The notes: a model not told the origin generated them from the letters alone. A stretch of DNA of 31,744 nucleotides from an uncultured Collinsella sp. (GCA_902488525.1 CABTWP010000021.1:1-31744); one strand, 5' to 3'; positions 1 through 7,809 are shown, numbered from the stretch's first letter. Program-made: numbers and translations.

Positions 1-96
1 CCCACGGGCCCCGGGCTCGCGTCTAAAGGCGCGGGCCCGGACTTCGTCCAGGCCTAGTGCATCTTGACCCGTGGCGCGCCGGTCGAACCGGCGGGA

Positions 97-555
97 TCAC
101 CTCCTCTTGAAGGGGTCCTCGTACTCCTTCACGCTCAGCTTGTCCAGCGCGATGTCGTGGGACTCCTGCTCCCTGATGTACTTGGCGATCGTCGCCTCGT
201 TCAGGCCGACGGTGGACACGTAGTAGCCCTCCGCCCAGAACTTCCTGTTGCCGAACTTGTACTTGAGGTTGGCGTGCCTGTCGAATATCATCAGCGAGCT
301 CTTCCCCTTCAGGTAGCCCATGACGCTCGCGACGCTGTACTTCGGCGGAATCGCCAGCAGCACGTGCACGTGGTCGGGCATCAGGTGCCCCTCGATTATC
401 TCGATCCCCTTGTACTCGCACAGCTTCCTGAGGATCTCCCCTATGTCGCTCCTGATTTGGTTGTAGATCACTTTGCGCCTATACTTCGGCGTGAACACGA
501 TGTGGTACTTGCACATCCACTTCGTGTGGGAAAGGCTGTAGGCCTTCTGGGCCAT
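97..555 (-). CDS. tnpA: IS200/IS605 family transposase TnpA
   Basis: This Y1 HUH single-strand transposase cuts and joins element ends through a 5'-phosphotyrosine. The 152-residue protein has the usual family length. It shows the HUH motif in the run DHVHVLLAIPP and, near the C-terminus, the catalytic tyrosine helix in AKYIREQE. An in-frame start exists 14 codons upstream. The ATG at 555 is preferred because AAGGGGTGG lies six bases before it and because family members begin close to this point. The 5' leader folds into hairpins (644-688), which in IS200 relatives act both as transposase-binding ends and as brakes on translation. No frameshift or internal stop is seen, so the gene may be active. 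Family assignment is firm; activity is inference. Confidence 0.93.
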   Translation of the reverse strand: MAQKAYSLSHTKWMCKYHIVFTPKYRRKVIYNQIRSDIGEILRKLCEYKGIEIIEGHLMPDHVHVLLAIPPKYSVASVMGYLKGKSSLMIFDRHANLKYKFGNRKFWAEGYYVSTVGLNEATIAKYIREQESHDIALDKLSVKEYEDPFKRR

Positions 556-643
556 GGCGACCACCCCTTCGACTCGAATTCTTGACGGCCTGAACAATCG
601 TCAATATCGGTCGGAGGGGTGGCTTTGTAAAGCCGTTTGTCTC

Positions 644-688
644 CACCCGCGTAGCGGGTGGTTTAAAGCTGGCCGCTGCGCGGCCAGC
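644..688. repeat. Twin hairpins at the tnpA-proximal element end
   Basis: Two perfect 8-bp stems lie in tandem: CCACCCGC-GTA-GCGGGTGG (644-662) and CTGGCCGC-TGC-GCGGCCAG (670-688). They sit about 90 bases upstream of the tnpA start. They resemble the subterminal hairpins that TnpA recognises in IS200/IS605 elements. Confidence 0.6.
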
Positions 689-708
689 AGACTAAAGTCT
701 TGAATGAA

Positions 709-736
709 AAACCGCAGGCTTTCTACCTGCGGTTTT
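709..736. terminator. Stem-loop with A/T flanks
   Basis: An 11-bp stem, AAAACCGCAGG paired with CCTGCGGTTTT, has a 6-base loop. A-rich and T-rich arms make it a plausible bidirectional rho-independent terminator. It lies right outside the IS200-like element. Confidence 0.45.
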
Positions 737-1066
737 CATTTCGCATTACTTGCCGTGGTCGAGGACTGCCGCCTAAACGTAGTAGATGGGCCCATTTCGT
801 GGCAGACGGGTCACGTGGCAGCCCTCGCAAGGCCAAAAAATGATCCGTTCCCTCCGTCCACGGGAGTTCAAGGGCCGTTACGGATATAGTGCCATTTCAA
901 AACCATGCCGGTTTACTACGATAAAAACGAGGTTCCCGACCACGCGTGACTTTTTCGCAAAATTACAAGCCGTCTACCTGCGGTTTTGGTTTTGCCGAAT
1001 GCGGTGTGGTTAGGAGTAGGCGATTTATCGTAGTAAACCGACATGGTTTTGTTCGTGGCGGCCTAA
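737..1066. other. Gene-free repeat-rich intergenic stretch
   Basis: No credible gene is seen in this stretch. It holds a 28-bp inverted repeat (898-925 and 1024-1051, 27 of 28 matching). It also holds the second copy of a 15-base direct repeat, TCTACCTGCGGTTTT, at 973-987 (first copy 722-736). Short open frames here lack ribosome sites and match no recognisable family. Confidence 0.6.
898..1051. repeat. Long inverted repeat, 28-bp arms
   Basis: The arms at 898-925 and 1024-1051 are reverse complements with a single mismatch (27/28). They share the core GGTTTACTACGATAAA. The 98 bases between the arms include the direct repeat at 973-987. This could be a miniature transposable element or a folded RNA. 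Confidence 0.7.
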
Positions 1067-1081
1067 CCGCGCGTTCACGCG

Positions 1082-1117
1082 CGGGGCCGGTGGGGTATTT
1101 TTGCCCCACCGGCCCCG
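1082..1117 (-). terminator. Strong hairpin after the hydrogenase operon
   Basis: A perfect 14-bp GC stem (1082-1095 with 1104-1117) and an 8-base T-rich loop lie 8 bases past the last hydrogenase gene. A second 8-bp hairpin (1067-1084) overlaps it. A clear T-run is missing on the minus strand, so termination is likely but unproven. Confidence 0.55.
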
Positions 1118-1125
1118 TCTTCGCG

Positions 1126-1467
1126 TTACTCCGGCTTGGTTTCCACCGTGGGAGTCTTATCCGCCGCAACTGGAGTACGGGCGGTGTCCATAGTCAGGCA
1201 GTGCTTGGGGCAGCTCTCGATGCACTCACCGCACACCACGCAGGCATACGGGTCGATCGACCACGTTCCACCCTTGCGATCGACCGCGAGCGCGCCCGCC
1301 GGGCAGCGGCGCGCGCACATGCCGCAGCAGATGCACACGCCCATGTCGTTGACGATATGTCCGCGCAGGCGCTCGGGCGCCGCGAGCTCCTCCTGCGGAT
1401 AGCACACCGTTACCGGCTGCTTGACCATAGAGCCCAAGGCCGTCTTGGCAAATGTCAGCAAACTCAT
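1126..1467 (-). CDS. echF: Ech-type hydrogenase ferredoxin-like subunit (EchF/NuoI family)
   Basis: This 113-residue polyferredoxin subunit carries electrons from soluble ferredoxin to the hydrogenase small subunit on the cytoplasmic face. Two [4Fe-4S] motifs are visible: CICCGMCARRCP at about 44-55 and CVVCGECIESCP at about 76-87. It is the last gene of the five-gene operon and starts 7 bases after the large subunit stop. The C-terminal tail of about 20 residues is polar and probably disordered. The family also includes HycF/HyfH and NuoI. The Ech name rests on gene order and the minimal subunit set. Confidence 0.85.
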   Translation of the reverse strand: MSLLTFAKTALGSMVKQPVTVCYPQEELAAPERLRGHIVNDMGVCICCGMCARRCPAGALAVDRKGGTWSIDPYACVVCGECIESCPKHCLTMDTARTPVAADKTPTVETKPE

Positions 1468-1474
1468 GCCGCGC

Positions 1475-2563
1475 CTACCTTTCCGTGCAGCTAATGCAGG
1501 GGTCGATGGTCAGGATAATCATGGGCACGTTGGCAAGGAGCACGCCCTGCAGCGTATGCGTCAGACCCGCCAGGTTTTGCGACGTCGGCGTGCGCACGCG
1601 GAAGCGGTCCAGGTTCTTGGTGCCGTTGCCGCGCACATAGTAATACGCCTCACCGCGCGGCTGCTCAATCACAACCTCGCCACGCGCGCCGTCGGCCGGC
1701 GCAAGCTTGGTGCGCCCGCCGATACCGTCGTGCGGAATCTTGCCCACAAGCTCCTTGATGATGTCCATGGCCTGCGTGACCTCGGCACAACGCACCTGAC
1801 AGCGGGCATAGCAGTCGCCGTCGGTGGCAACGATGGGCTCAAATGCAGCCAGGTCCGCATAGGCGCCGTCGCCAAACATGCGCACGTCGTAATCCACGCC
1901 CGAGGCGCGGCCAAACGGGCCGACCATCGACAGATCCAGCGCGTCCTTCTTGCTGATCACGCCCACGCCATGCAGGCGCTCGCCGCAGCTATTGTCGTCC
2001 AAAAACGTATGCACCAGGGCCTCGTAGTCGGGGCGCATGGCGTCGAGCGTCTGGACAATACCCGCCAGCTCGGAGTCCTCAATGTCGTGCTTAAGGCCGC
2101 CGATCTCGTTAATCGACAGAATCACGCGCCCGCCGCAAGTACTCTCGAAGATCTTGAGAATCTGCTCGCGCAGGGTCCACGACCGATAGAACAGCGCCTC
2201 AAAACCAAAGGCATCGGCGAGCAGGCCCAGCCACAGCAGGTGCGAGTGAATGCGCGAAAGCTCGTGCAAAATAGTACGGATATACTGCACGCGGCCGGGC
2301 ACCTCGATGTCGAGCATGCGCTCGCAGGCTGTGGCATAGCCGTAGCTGTGGCCCACGGCGCAGATGCCGCAGATGCGTTCGGCGATGTAGCCAAACTGAT
2401 GCATGTCGCGCTTTTCGGTGAGCTTCTCGAGTCCGCGGTGCACAAAGCCGATCTGCGGAATTGCCTCGATAACGCGGTCGTCCTCGATCACCAGGTCCAG
2501 ATGAAGCGGCTCGGGCAGCACCGGGTGCTGCGGGCCAAACGGAATAACGGAGCGATGTGCCAT
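1475..2563 (-). CDS. echE: [NiFe] hydrogenase large (catalytic) subunit, group 4, EchE-like
   Basis: This is the catalytic subunit holding the NiFe centre that reduces protons to H2. Both metal-binding pairs are intact: RICGIC (C65, C68) near the N-terminus and DPCISC (C356, C359) at the C-terminus. NuoD-type complex I subunits lack these cysteines, so this is a true hydrogenase. The protein is 362 residues and ends at CTER, with no C-terminal extension after the second CxxC. Most [NiFe] large subunits carry an extension that a HycI-type protease removes. The gene lies 5 bases after echD. The Ni-insertion genes (hyp) are not in this window. Confidence 0.92.
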   Translation of the reverse strand: MAHRSVIPFGPQHPVLPEPLHLDLVIEDDRVIEAIPQIGFVHRGLEKLTEKRDMHQFGYIAERICGICAVGHSYGYATACERMLDIEVPGRVQYIRTILHELSRIHSHLLWLGLLADAFGFEALFYRSWTLREQILKIFESTCGGRVILSINEIGGLKHDIEDSELAGIVQTLDAMRPDYEALVHTFLDDNSCGERLHGVGVISKKDALDLSMVGPFGRASGVDYDVRMFGDGAYADLAAFEPIVATDGDCYARCQVRCAEVTQAMDIIKELVGKIPHDGIGGRTKLAPADGARGEVVIEQPRGEAYYYVRGNGTKNLDRFRVRTPTSQNLAGLTHTLQGVLLANVPMIILTIDPCISCTER

Positions 2564-2568
2564 GGACC

Positions 2569-3285
2569 TTACGCCTCCTTTTTCTGCTTGTCGCGGGCGG
2601 CCTTGGCGGCAAGCGCCGCGCGGACCTTGGCCGCCTTCTCGGGATCCATGGCGGCGAGCTTTGCCTCCATCTCGGCGGCCTTGAGCGCGGCCTTCGCAGC
2701 AGCCTCATCATGCTGAGCATCGGAGCCGGCAGCCGCAGCGGGCTGAGCAGCGGCGCCCGCGGCATCGCCGGCGCTCGCAGTGCTCTCCCCTGCAGCAGCC
2801 GCAGCCGCGGCAGCCTTCTCGGCAGCGGCCTTGCGCGCCTTGGCCTCGGCGGCGGCACGGACCTTCATGGCCTTCTCGCGCGAGGCCTTCACCTCGGGCG
2901 TGATAACGCTCATGGGCTCGGCAGTCGAAACCTGGTAGAAAAAGCCCTTAAAGTCGATCTGCATGTCGGTGATGGCAAGACCAAATAGATCGTGCGCTTC
3001 GTTTTCAAACGGGAATACCGCCGGATAGTACGAGCTGACGGACGGAATCTCCTGGTACCGATCAATTCCCTCAACCACCAGGTTCTCAATCGCATAACTG
3101 CCGTCCTGGGCGATCTGCTCCTGAGCAGCGCGAACGTTGATAAACGTATAGACCAAGCGATACGTGCCGTCGTCGACGTTGCGCTCGGCGTGCATTTGCA
3201 CAAAGCGCGCGCCGACGCCCTTGAGCGCCTGGACATGCGACAGGAGCTCGTCGATCCCAACGGTGGTATAGATAGCCTTTTGCAT
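2569..3285 (-). CDS. echD: Hydrogenase subunit, NuoC/EchD-like, with Ala/Lys-rich tail
   Basis: Residues 1 to about 125 form the NuoC/HycE-N-like domain, including the run YYPAVFPFENEAHDLFG that matches the family signature just before its C-terminus. Residues about 130-238 are an alanine-, lysine- and glutamate-rich tail, probably helical or disordered. EchD-type subunits are usually close to the N-terminal domain alone, so the tail roughly doubles the length. The start codon overlaps the echC stop (TAATG), which indicates translational coupling. The role is structural, helping to connect the catalytic module to the membrane arm. The function of the tail is unknown. Confidence 0.85.
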   Translation of the reverse strand: MQKAIYTTVGIDELLSHVQALKGVGARFVQMHAERNVDDGTYRLVYTFINVRAAQEQIAQDGSYAIENLVVEGIDRYQEIPSVSSYYPAVFPFENEAHDLFGLAITDMQIDFKGFFYQVSTAEPMSVITPEVKASREKAMKVRAAAEAKARKAAAEKAAAAAAAAGESTASAGDAAGAAAQPAAAAGSDAQHDEAAAKAALKAAEMEAKLAAMDPEKAAKVRAALAAKAARDKQKKEA

Positions 3286-3860
3286 TACTCGGCCTCCTTT
3301 GCAGCGACGGGCGCTGCGGGCTTCTCGGCAGGCGCGTCGCCGGCCTCAGCCGCAGCCACAAACCCGTCCTCGCCCAACTCAACGCCACCGTCCCAAGTAG
3401 CGGCACCGCCCACGGTAAGCGGATCGCCGCCGGCGCGCATCACGGCCTCCTTCTGGTCCAGGATGCCGCACGCCTCCACGATGGCATCGATCACGGTCTC
3501 GGGGCGAATGGCGCATCCGGGCGCGTACACGTCCACGGGAATCGCGCGGTCCACGCCGCCGATCACGTTGTAGGCATCGCGGAATACACCGCCCGAACAC
3601 GCGCAGATGCCGCAGGCCACCACGCACTTGGGCTCGAGCATCTGGTTGTAGATCTGGCGCACGACGGGCAGGTTCTGGGCATTGACCGACCCCGTCACCA
3701 AAAAGATGTCCGCATGCTTGGGGTTGCCGGTGTTGACCACGCCAAAGCGCTCCGCATCGAACAACGGCGTGAGCGAGGCCAGCACCTCGATATCGCATCC
3801 GTTGCAGCTCGAGCCGTCGTAATGAATAACCCACGGCGAGCGTGACATTTTATGATCCAT
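3285..3860 (-). CDS. echC: [NiFe] hydrogenase small subunit, NuoB/EchC-like
   Basis: This small subunit carries the proximal [4Fe-4S] cluster next to the NiFe site. Cluster ligands are visible in SSCNGCDIE (CxxC), in ACGICACSGG and in YAPGCAIRPE. The first about 155 residues are the conserved NuoB fold. The last about 35 are an Ala/Pro/Glu-rich extension. AGGAGG lies 8 bases before the ATG at 3860. A second ATG at 3848 is possible. The gene follows the membrane subunit stop by 12 bases and is coupled to echD by a TAATG overlap. Confidence 0.9.
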   Translation of the reverse strand: MDHKMSRSPWVIHYDGSSCNGCDIEVLASLTPLFDAERFGVVNTGNPKHADIFLVTGSVNAQNLPVVRQIYNQMLEPKCVVACGICACSGGVFRDAYNVIGGVDRAIPVDVYAPGCAIRPETVIDAIVEACGILDQKEAVMRAGGDPLTVGGAATWDGGVELGEDGFVAAAEAGDAPAEKPAAPVAAKEAE

Positions 3861-3872
3861 GGATGCCGCCTC

Positions 3873-6755
3873 CTAAATAAACACGTCGACGAGGATGGGC
3901 ATAAGGTTGAGCAGACCAAACACCAGCGCCACGCCCCATCCGAGCTTAAAGCAGCTGCGCCAGGTGCTGCGTGCGAAGGTGTTATCGATCAGTACCTCGA
4001 CAAAATACGTCGCGACCATCACGACCAGGGCGACCACCCAGCTCACCGGGTTGTCCCAGACGAAGAACATGCCCACCCACATCAAAAACAGCACGGTCTC
4101 GCACCAGTGCATAAGGGTCATCTTGGCCAGCGTGCCGCCGCTCATCTCGGTGGCCACGCCCTGGACAATCTCCTGATGCGCGTGATGCGAGTACGAAAGA
4201 TCGAACGGCGACTTGCGCAGCTTGATGGTAAGCACCGCGAGCAGCGCGAGGAAAATGGGCGCGCTGTACACGATGATGGGGGCTGACTGCCCCGTCACGG
4301 CGATGGAATCAAAGCTATCGGTGGCAAGATACAGGCCCACGCTCATCAGCAGAACGGCGGGCTCGTAGCTCATAACCTGCAGCAGCTCACGGTCGGCGCC
4401 GACCTGGGCAAACGGGCTTTGCGTCGAGGCGGACGCCAGCACCACAAAGATCGCGGCGAGCGTCACCATAAAAGCGCACAGCAGCGTGTTGGAGCCCGAC
4501 ACAAAGATGCCGCCGCCAACGACGGTAAAGATGAGCGCGCACGCCATGTAGGTATCGTCCATGGTGTTTACGCTGGCAGGGGCTTTGCGCAGGAGCTTGG
4601 CAACGTCGTAGAAGGGCTGCAGCAGGCGCGGGCCCACGCGGCCCTGCATGCGGGCCGAAAGCTTACGGTCAACGCCGTCGATCAGGCCACCCACAAACGG
4701 CGCCAGCAAGGCAAACGCCACGGTGCCAATAAAAATGCCCACGACGCCCGAACCCTCGAAATACTTGCCGCGCAGCACCGAGGGCGCGCTCATGGCAAGT
4801 CTCTCGGGCCCAATCCACGCGCAACACAGCAGCGCAAACAAGATGATGCTGCAGCACACGACGCTACCCGCGGGGCCAATACGCTTCTCGCCAAGGGCGT
4901 CCTCCGAGTACCAATTGCGCTTTTCGGCCTTCACCTCGTGCCCCATCGAGCCGCGGAAATGGCGATATTTGTCGGTTCCCACGCCCGAAAGATATACGTT
5001 TACATGCGGTTTGTTGCTCACTCGGAATGAAGTCAGCAGCACCACGGCGATAAACGCCACGATAACCACCATCAGGTACATGGCGTCCTTGCCAATAACG
5101 TACGGCACGCGGCCAAACACCATGGCCAAGTAAGGCGACACCAGACCGCTCGAGATAACCGGGAACGCCACGCAGCACAGAATCAGCAGCGCGGCGATGG
5201 TGTTGAGGGCCATCCATTCGGTCTTATGGACATTGACCTCAACGTTTTGAGCCGTGGGGTCGACGCCCGAAAGCTTGGCAAGCCACTTGCCCCAGAAGAA
5301 GAACGTCGCGGCCGAGCCAAAGGCAAGCACCATGATCATGAGCACGTTGCCGGTCTGCGCGAACGCCACCAGAGCGCCCCACTTGGACACGAGCATGCCA
5401 AACGGCGCCACAAACATGCCCATGATGCCCAGCATCATCAGGCGCGTCAGGTGCGGCATGCGGCTGAACATACCGTCCATGTCCTCGATATTGCGGCTGC
5501 CGATATGATGCTCGGCCGTGCCCACGCACAGGAACAGCAGCGACTTTGCCACCGTGTGGAACAGGATCAGGAAGATGGCCGCCCATACGGCCTCGGGCGC
5601 GCCGACACCCAAGCAAGCACTGATGAGGCCCAAGTTGGAAATGGTGGAGTACGCGAGCACGCGCTTGGCATTGCTCTGCGAGATGGCCATAAGGGCAGCG
5701 AGCAAAAACGTGATGGCGCCCACGCTCGTGACCATAAAGCCGGTCACGGGATAGATGGCATAGAGCGGGCTCAGCTTGACCATCAGGAACACGCCGGCTT
5801 TGACCATGGTTGACGAGTGCAGCAGGGCGCTCGTGGGCGTGGGGGCAACCATGGCACCCAACAGCCAAGTGTGGAACGGCATCTGTGCGGCCTTGGTGAG
5901 CGCGGCGAGCGACAACAGGATGACCGGCATCACCAGCAGCGCGGACTGCGCGGTTCCGGCGCCGGAAAGCTCAATCATGCCCGAGATGGTCAGCGGCATG
6001 CCGTTCACGTGCAGGTACATGAGTCCGGCCAAAAACGCGATGCCGCCCAGCATGTTGAGGATGATCTGGGTAAAGGCGTTTTTAATGGCCTCGGGCGTGC
6101 GCGTGTAGCCAATCATAAGGAACGAGCACACGGTGGTGATTTCCCAGCCGCAGAACAGCCACTCAAGGTTGTCGCTCGTCACGATGACGAACATGGCCGA
6201 GAGGAACAGGAACATAAGCGCCAGGAACTGCGGGCGACGGTCGGGCGCGGTCTGCCCGCGCAGCGCGGCCTCGTGCTCGTCATGGGCCTGGAAGTCCTTC
6301 ATGTAGCCCAGGGCATACACGCAGATAAGGCTGCCGACAATGCCGACGGCGAGGACCATGATTACGCTCATGTAGTCCAGGTAGAGCGGGGTTGCGGTGA
6401 CGGCTTCGGTCGCGGGCAGCGTCATGGCTGCAAAGGCAAGCGAGCCCACCAGCTGGACTATGCCGAGCACCGTGGTGAGCGCGTTCCTATATTTGTACGC
6501 GTTGTACAGGATGACGGCGCACAGGATGACGTCGATGACGGAGCTGATGATCGAGAGCACATGCGAGGTGCCGGGGGCAACCTCGAAGCTCTGCGGACCC
6601 GTGCCAAAAAACATGACGGCGACTACAACTGTCACCGCCATAATAATGCCGGAACCTATGAGCCCCACCGCATCGCGGGCGCGGTCACCGCGCGCGAGCA
6701 GCATGCCCAGCGCCGGTACCAGCGGAAACAGGGTAAGGAAATACAGTAGCGTCAT
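3873..6755 (-). CDS. echA: Fused membrane subunit of Ech-type hydrogenase (EchA + EchB)
   Basis: This 960-residue, multi-membrane-span protein joins two subunits that are normally separate. Residues 1 to about 640 are an antiporter-like NuoL/NuoM/EchA domain. It has the conserved lysine region TKAAQMPFHTWL, then APTPTSALLHSSTMVKAG, and the glutamate in CGWEITT. Residues about 665-960 are a NuoH/HycD/EchB domain with ARMQGRVGPRLLQPFYD. The joint is a loop and one extra helix with no stop or frameshift. Its role is ion translocation driven by ferredoxin oxidation and H2 production. GGGGGAG lies 7 bases before the ATG at 6755. It is first in an operon whose order (A+B, C, D, E, F) copies the ech clusters of known Ech hydrogenases. 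HyfE and HyfF homologues are absent. Confidence 0.9.
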   Translation of the reverse strand: MTLLYFLTLFPLVPALGMLLARGDRARDAVGLIGSGIIMAVTVVVAVMFFGTGPQSFEVAPGTSHVLSIISSVIDVILCAVILYNAYKYRNALTTVLGIVQLVGSLAFAAMTLPATEAVTATPLYLDYMSVIMVLAVGIVGSLICVYALGYMKDFQAHDEHEAALRGQTAPDRRPQFLALMFLFLSAMFVIVTSDNLEWLFCGWEITTVCSFLMIGYTRTPEAIKNAFTQIILNMLGGIAFLAGLMYLHVNGMPLTISGMIELSGAGTAQSALLVMPVILLSLAALTKAAQMPFHTWLLGAMVAPTPTSALLHSSTMVKAGVFLMVKLSPLYAIYPVTGFMVTSVGAITFLLAALMAISQSNAKRVLAYSTISNLGLISACLGVGAPEAVWAAIFLILFHTVAKSLLFLCVGTAEHHIGSRNIEDMDGMFSRMPHLTRLMMLGIMGMFVAPFGMLVSKWGALVAFAQTGNVLMIMVLAFGSAATFFFWGKWLAKLSGVDPTAQNVEVNVHKTEWMALNTIAALLILCCVAFPVISSGLVSPYLAMVFGRVPYVIGKDAMYLMVVIVAFIAVVLLTSFRVSNKPHVNVYLSGVGTDKYRHFRGSMGHEVKAEKRNWYSEDALGEKRIGPAGSVVCCSIILFALLCCAWIGPERLAMSAPSVLRGKYFEGSGVVGIFIGTVAFALLAPFVGGLIDGVDRKLSARMQGRVGPRLLQPFYDVAKLLRKAPASVNTMDDTYMACALIFTVVGGGIFVSGSNTLLCAFMVTLAAIFVVLASASTQSPFAQVGADRELLQVMSYEPAVLLMSVGLYLATDSFDSIAVTGQSAPIIVYSAPIFLALLAVLTIKLRKSPFDLSYSHHAHQEIVQGVATEMSGGTLAKMTLMHWCETVLFLMWVGMFFVWDNPVSWVVALVVMVATYFVEVLIDNTFARSTWRSCFKLGWGVALVFGLLNLMPILVDVFI

Positions 6756-7003
6756 ACCATCACTCCCCCATGCAAAAACGCTGCATTTGTTTAACGTTAT
6801 AGCTCAATTACGGGGTTGCGGTGGCAGGTTTTCGGTCAACTGGGGAGTTTTAGGCGTACGGGGCAAGGGTACGTCCGCTTTGGAGCAGAGAGGCGACGCC
6901 CCCTATCGCAGCGACAGGCGCGCGGGCCACTGCGCGCGGTTTATTGGCCACTTTGGAGGATGTCCCGACAGGCTCGCGCCGGTCCAAAAAGTTGGCGCGG
7001 CAA
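6756..7003. other. Upstream region of the hydrogenase operon
   Basis: About 250 bases without a gene separate the orphan HTH gene from the hydrogenase operon. The operon promoter must lie here, but no convincing -35/-10 pair is seen on the minus strand. TATAAC near 6799 is the best AT-rich candidate. Confidence 0.4.
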
Positions 7004-7027
7004 GAAAAATGCGCCCCTGTGGGCGCA
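7004..7027 (-). terminator. Rho-independent terminator of the HTH gene
   Basis: A 7-bp perfect stem, TGCGCCC/GGGCGCA (7010-7016/7021-7027), is followed on the minus strand by ATTTTTC. It lies 12 bases past the stop of the HTH gene. Confidence 0.8.
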
Positions 7028-7039
7028 CCATCCCGTTTG

Positions 7040-7444
7040 CTATTCCGCCTTTTTAAGGCGCGGCTTGCGACCCCGCGGCTTATCGACCAGTGCGGCCTCA
7101 CCGCCCTCGCGGTACTGGCGGCACCAAGCCTTGACCGAAGACTCGCTGGGAATCTTGTGCTTGATCATGGCCTCGCGAACCGTTAAGCCGTTTTCCAAGC
7201 GGTCCTTGACCACGGCGAGCTTAACTTCGTATGAATAGGTGTGATGATGCGAACCGGCGTTGAGAACGGCGTCGGCACCGCCCACAGCATACGCGCGGGC
7301 CCACTGACGAGCCGTGGCCTGGGGAATGCCAAGCTCCGCGGCGAGGGCGCGATGACCGACCCCCTCTTGGAGGACCTCGACGGCGCGCTGCCTAACCTCA
7401 GGCGCATGCGTGCGAGTCCTAGTTGCTTCCGACATACCTGCCAC
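7040..7444 (-). CDS. Orphan helix-turn-helix protein, IS3 OrfA/InsJ-like
   Basis: This 134-residue basic protein has two predicted HTH units. One is at about 15-55 (GHRALAAELGIPQATARQW) and one at about 75-115 (TVREAMIKHKIPSESSVKAW). It ends in a basic tail. The layout matches the DNA-binding OrfA of IS3/IS150 elements and the related HTH_28/29 transposase family. No OrfB integrase follows, so it is either a solo relic or a domesticated regulator. The GTG at 7444 is chosen because AAGG sits 7 bases before it; the ATG at 7435 is an alternative with a weaker site. It has its own terminator and a possible promoter, so it is a single-gene unit. Confidence 0.75.
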   Translation of the reverse strand: MAGMSEATRTRTHAPEVRQRAVEVLQEGVGHRALAAELGIPQATARQWARAYAVGGADAVLNAGSHHHTYSYEVKLAVVKDRLENGLTVREAMIKHKIPSESSVKAWCRQYREGGEAALVDKPRGRKPRLKKAE

Positions 7445-7469
7445 TTCTTAGCCTTAACCGTTAATCTGC

Positions 7470-7504
7470 TTTCTTACGTGCAAGTTAGATAGTAGCATTT
7501 TACT
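7470..7504 (-). promoter_or_regulatory. Possible promoter of the HTH gene
   Basis: On the minus strand TTGAGC and TATCTA are spaced by 17 bases in an AT-rich stretch upstream of the start. It is a reasonable sigma-70 type match but unverified, and the coordinates are approximate. Confidence 0.35.
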
Positions 7505-7770
7505 GTTTGCTCAAAGCAGTTAATTAAAATAGACGCGGCGTTATCTGGGCATTTGGCACCAAATTACGACATATCTTTATCGATTATTTACGCTGGTAGC
7601 TGACTCACAGCTAATCGTCATTCGCTTGTCAACAAAATTGGCATCTCTTTATGTCCTTTGGTATAGAGGATATAGTTATTAACCCCTCCCCCAATAATTT
7701 TGAGTGATCTGCAAGGTAGTAGACGTCCTCACTCCTCATGATTACCGCGCATTGCCATCCACCGGAGCAA
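7505..7770. other. AT-rich gene-free stretch
   Basis: About 265 bases, much lower in GC than the neighbours, lie between the HTH gene promoter and the oxidoreductase terminator. No gene or clear repeat is seen. The composition fits a horizontally acquired or regulatory segment. Confidence 0.4.
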
Positions 7771-7809
7771 AACAAAAAGGGCGGGACCTGCTGCGCTTGC
7801 AGGCCCCGC
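7771..7809 (-). terminator. Terminator of the flavin oxidoreductase gene
   Basis: An 11-bp stem with one mismatch (7781-7791 with 7799-7809) and a 7-base loop is followed on the minus strand by CCTTTTTGTTTT. It lies about 75 bases past the stop codon. Confidence 0.8.

Larger units (their letters stand above)
11..700 (-). mobile_element. IS200/IS605-type insertion element (tnpA only)
   Basis: The unit holds one tnpA and hairpin-rich ends, as expected for single-strand 'peel and paste' elements that lack terminal inverted repeats. The 3' side (relative to tnpA) has a stem at 11-21/30-40 (11 bp with one G-T pair) and a perfect 7-bp stem at 77-83/87-93 just past the stop. The 5' side has two perfect 8-bp hairpins at 644-662 (loop GTA) and 670-688 (loop TGC). 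A CTAAAG motif occurs in both ends (23-28 and 693-698). No tnpB lies beside it. Exact element borders are a guess, because the left end may continue beyond the window. Confidence 0.55.

Noticed and set aside
704..1494. Short open frames in the 700-1494 repeat region on the plus strand
   Set aside because: They lie in inverted repeats or antisense to the hydrogenase genes and have no motifs.
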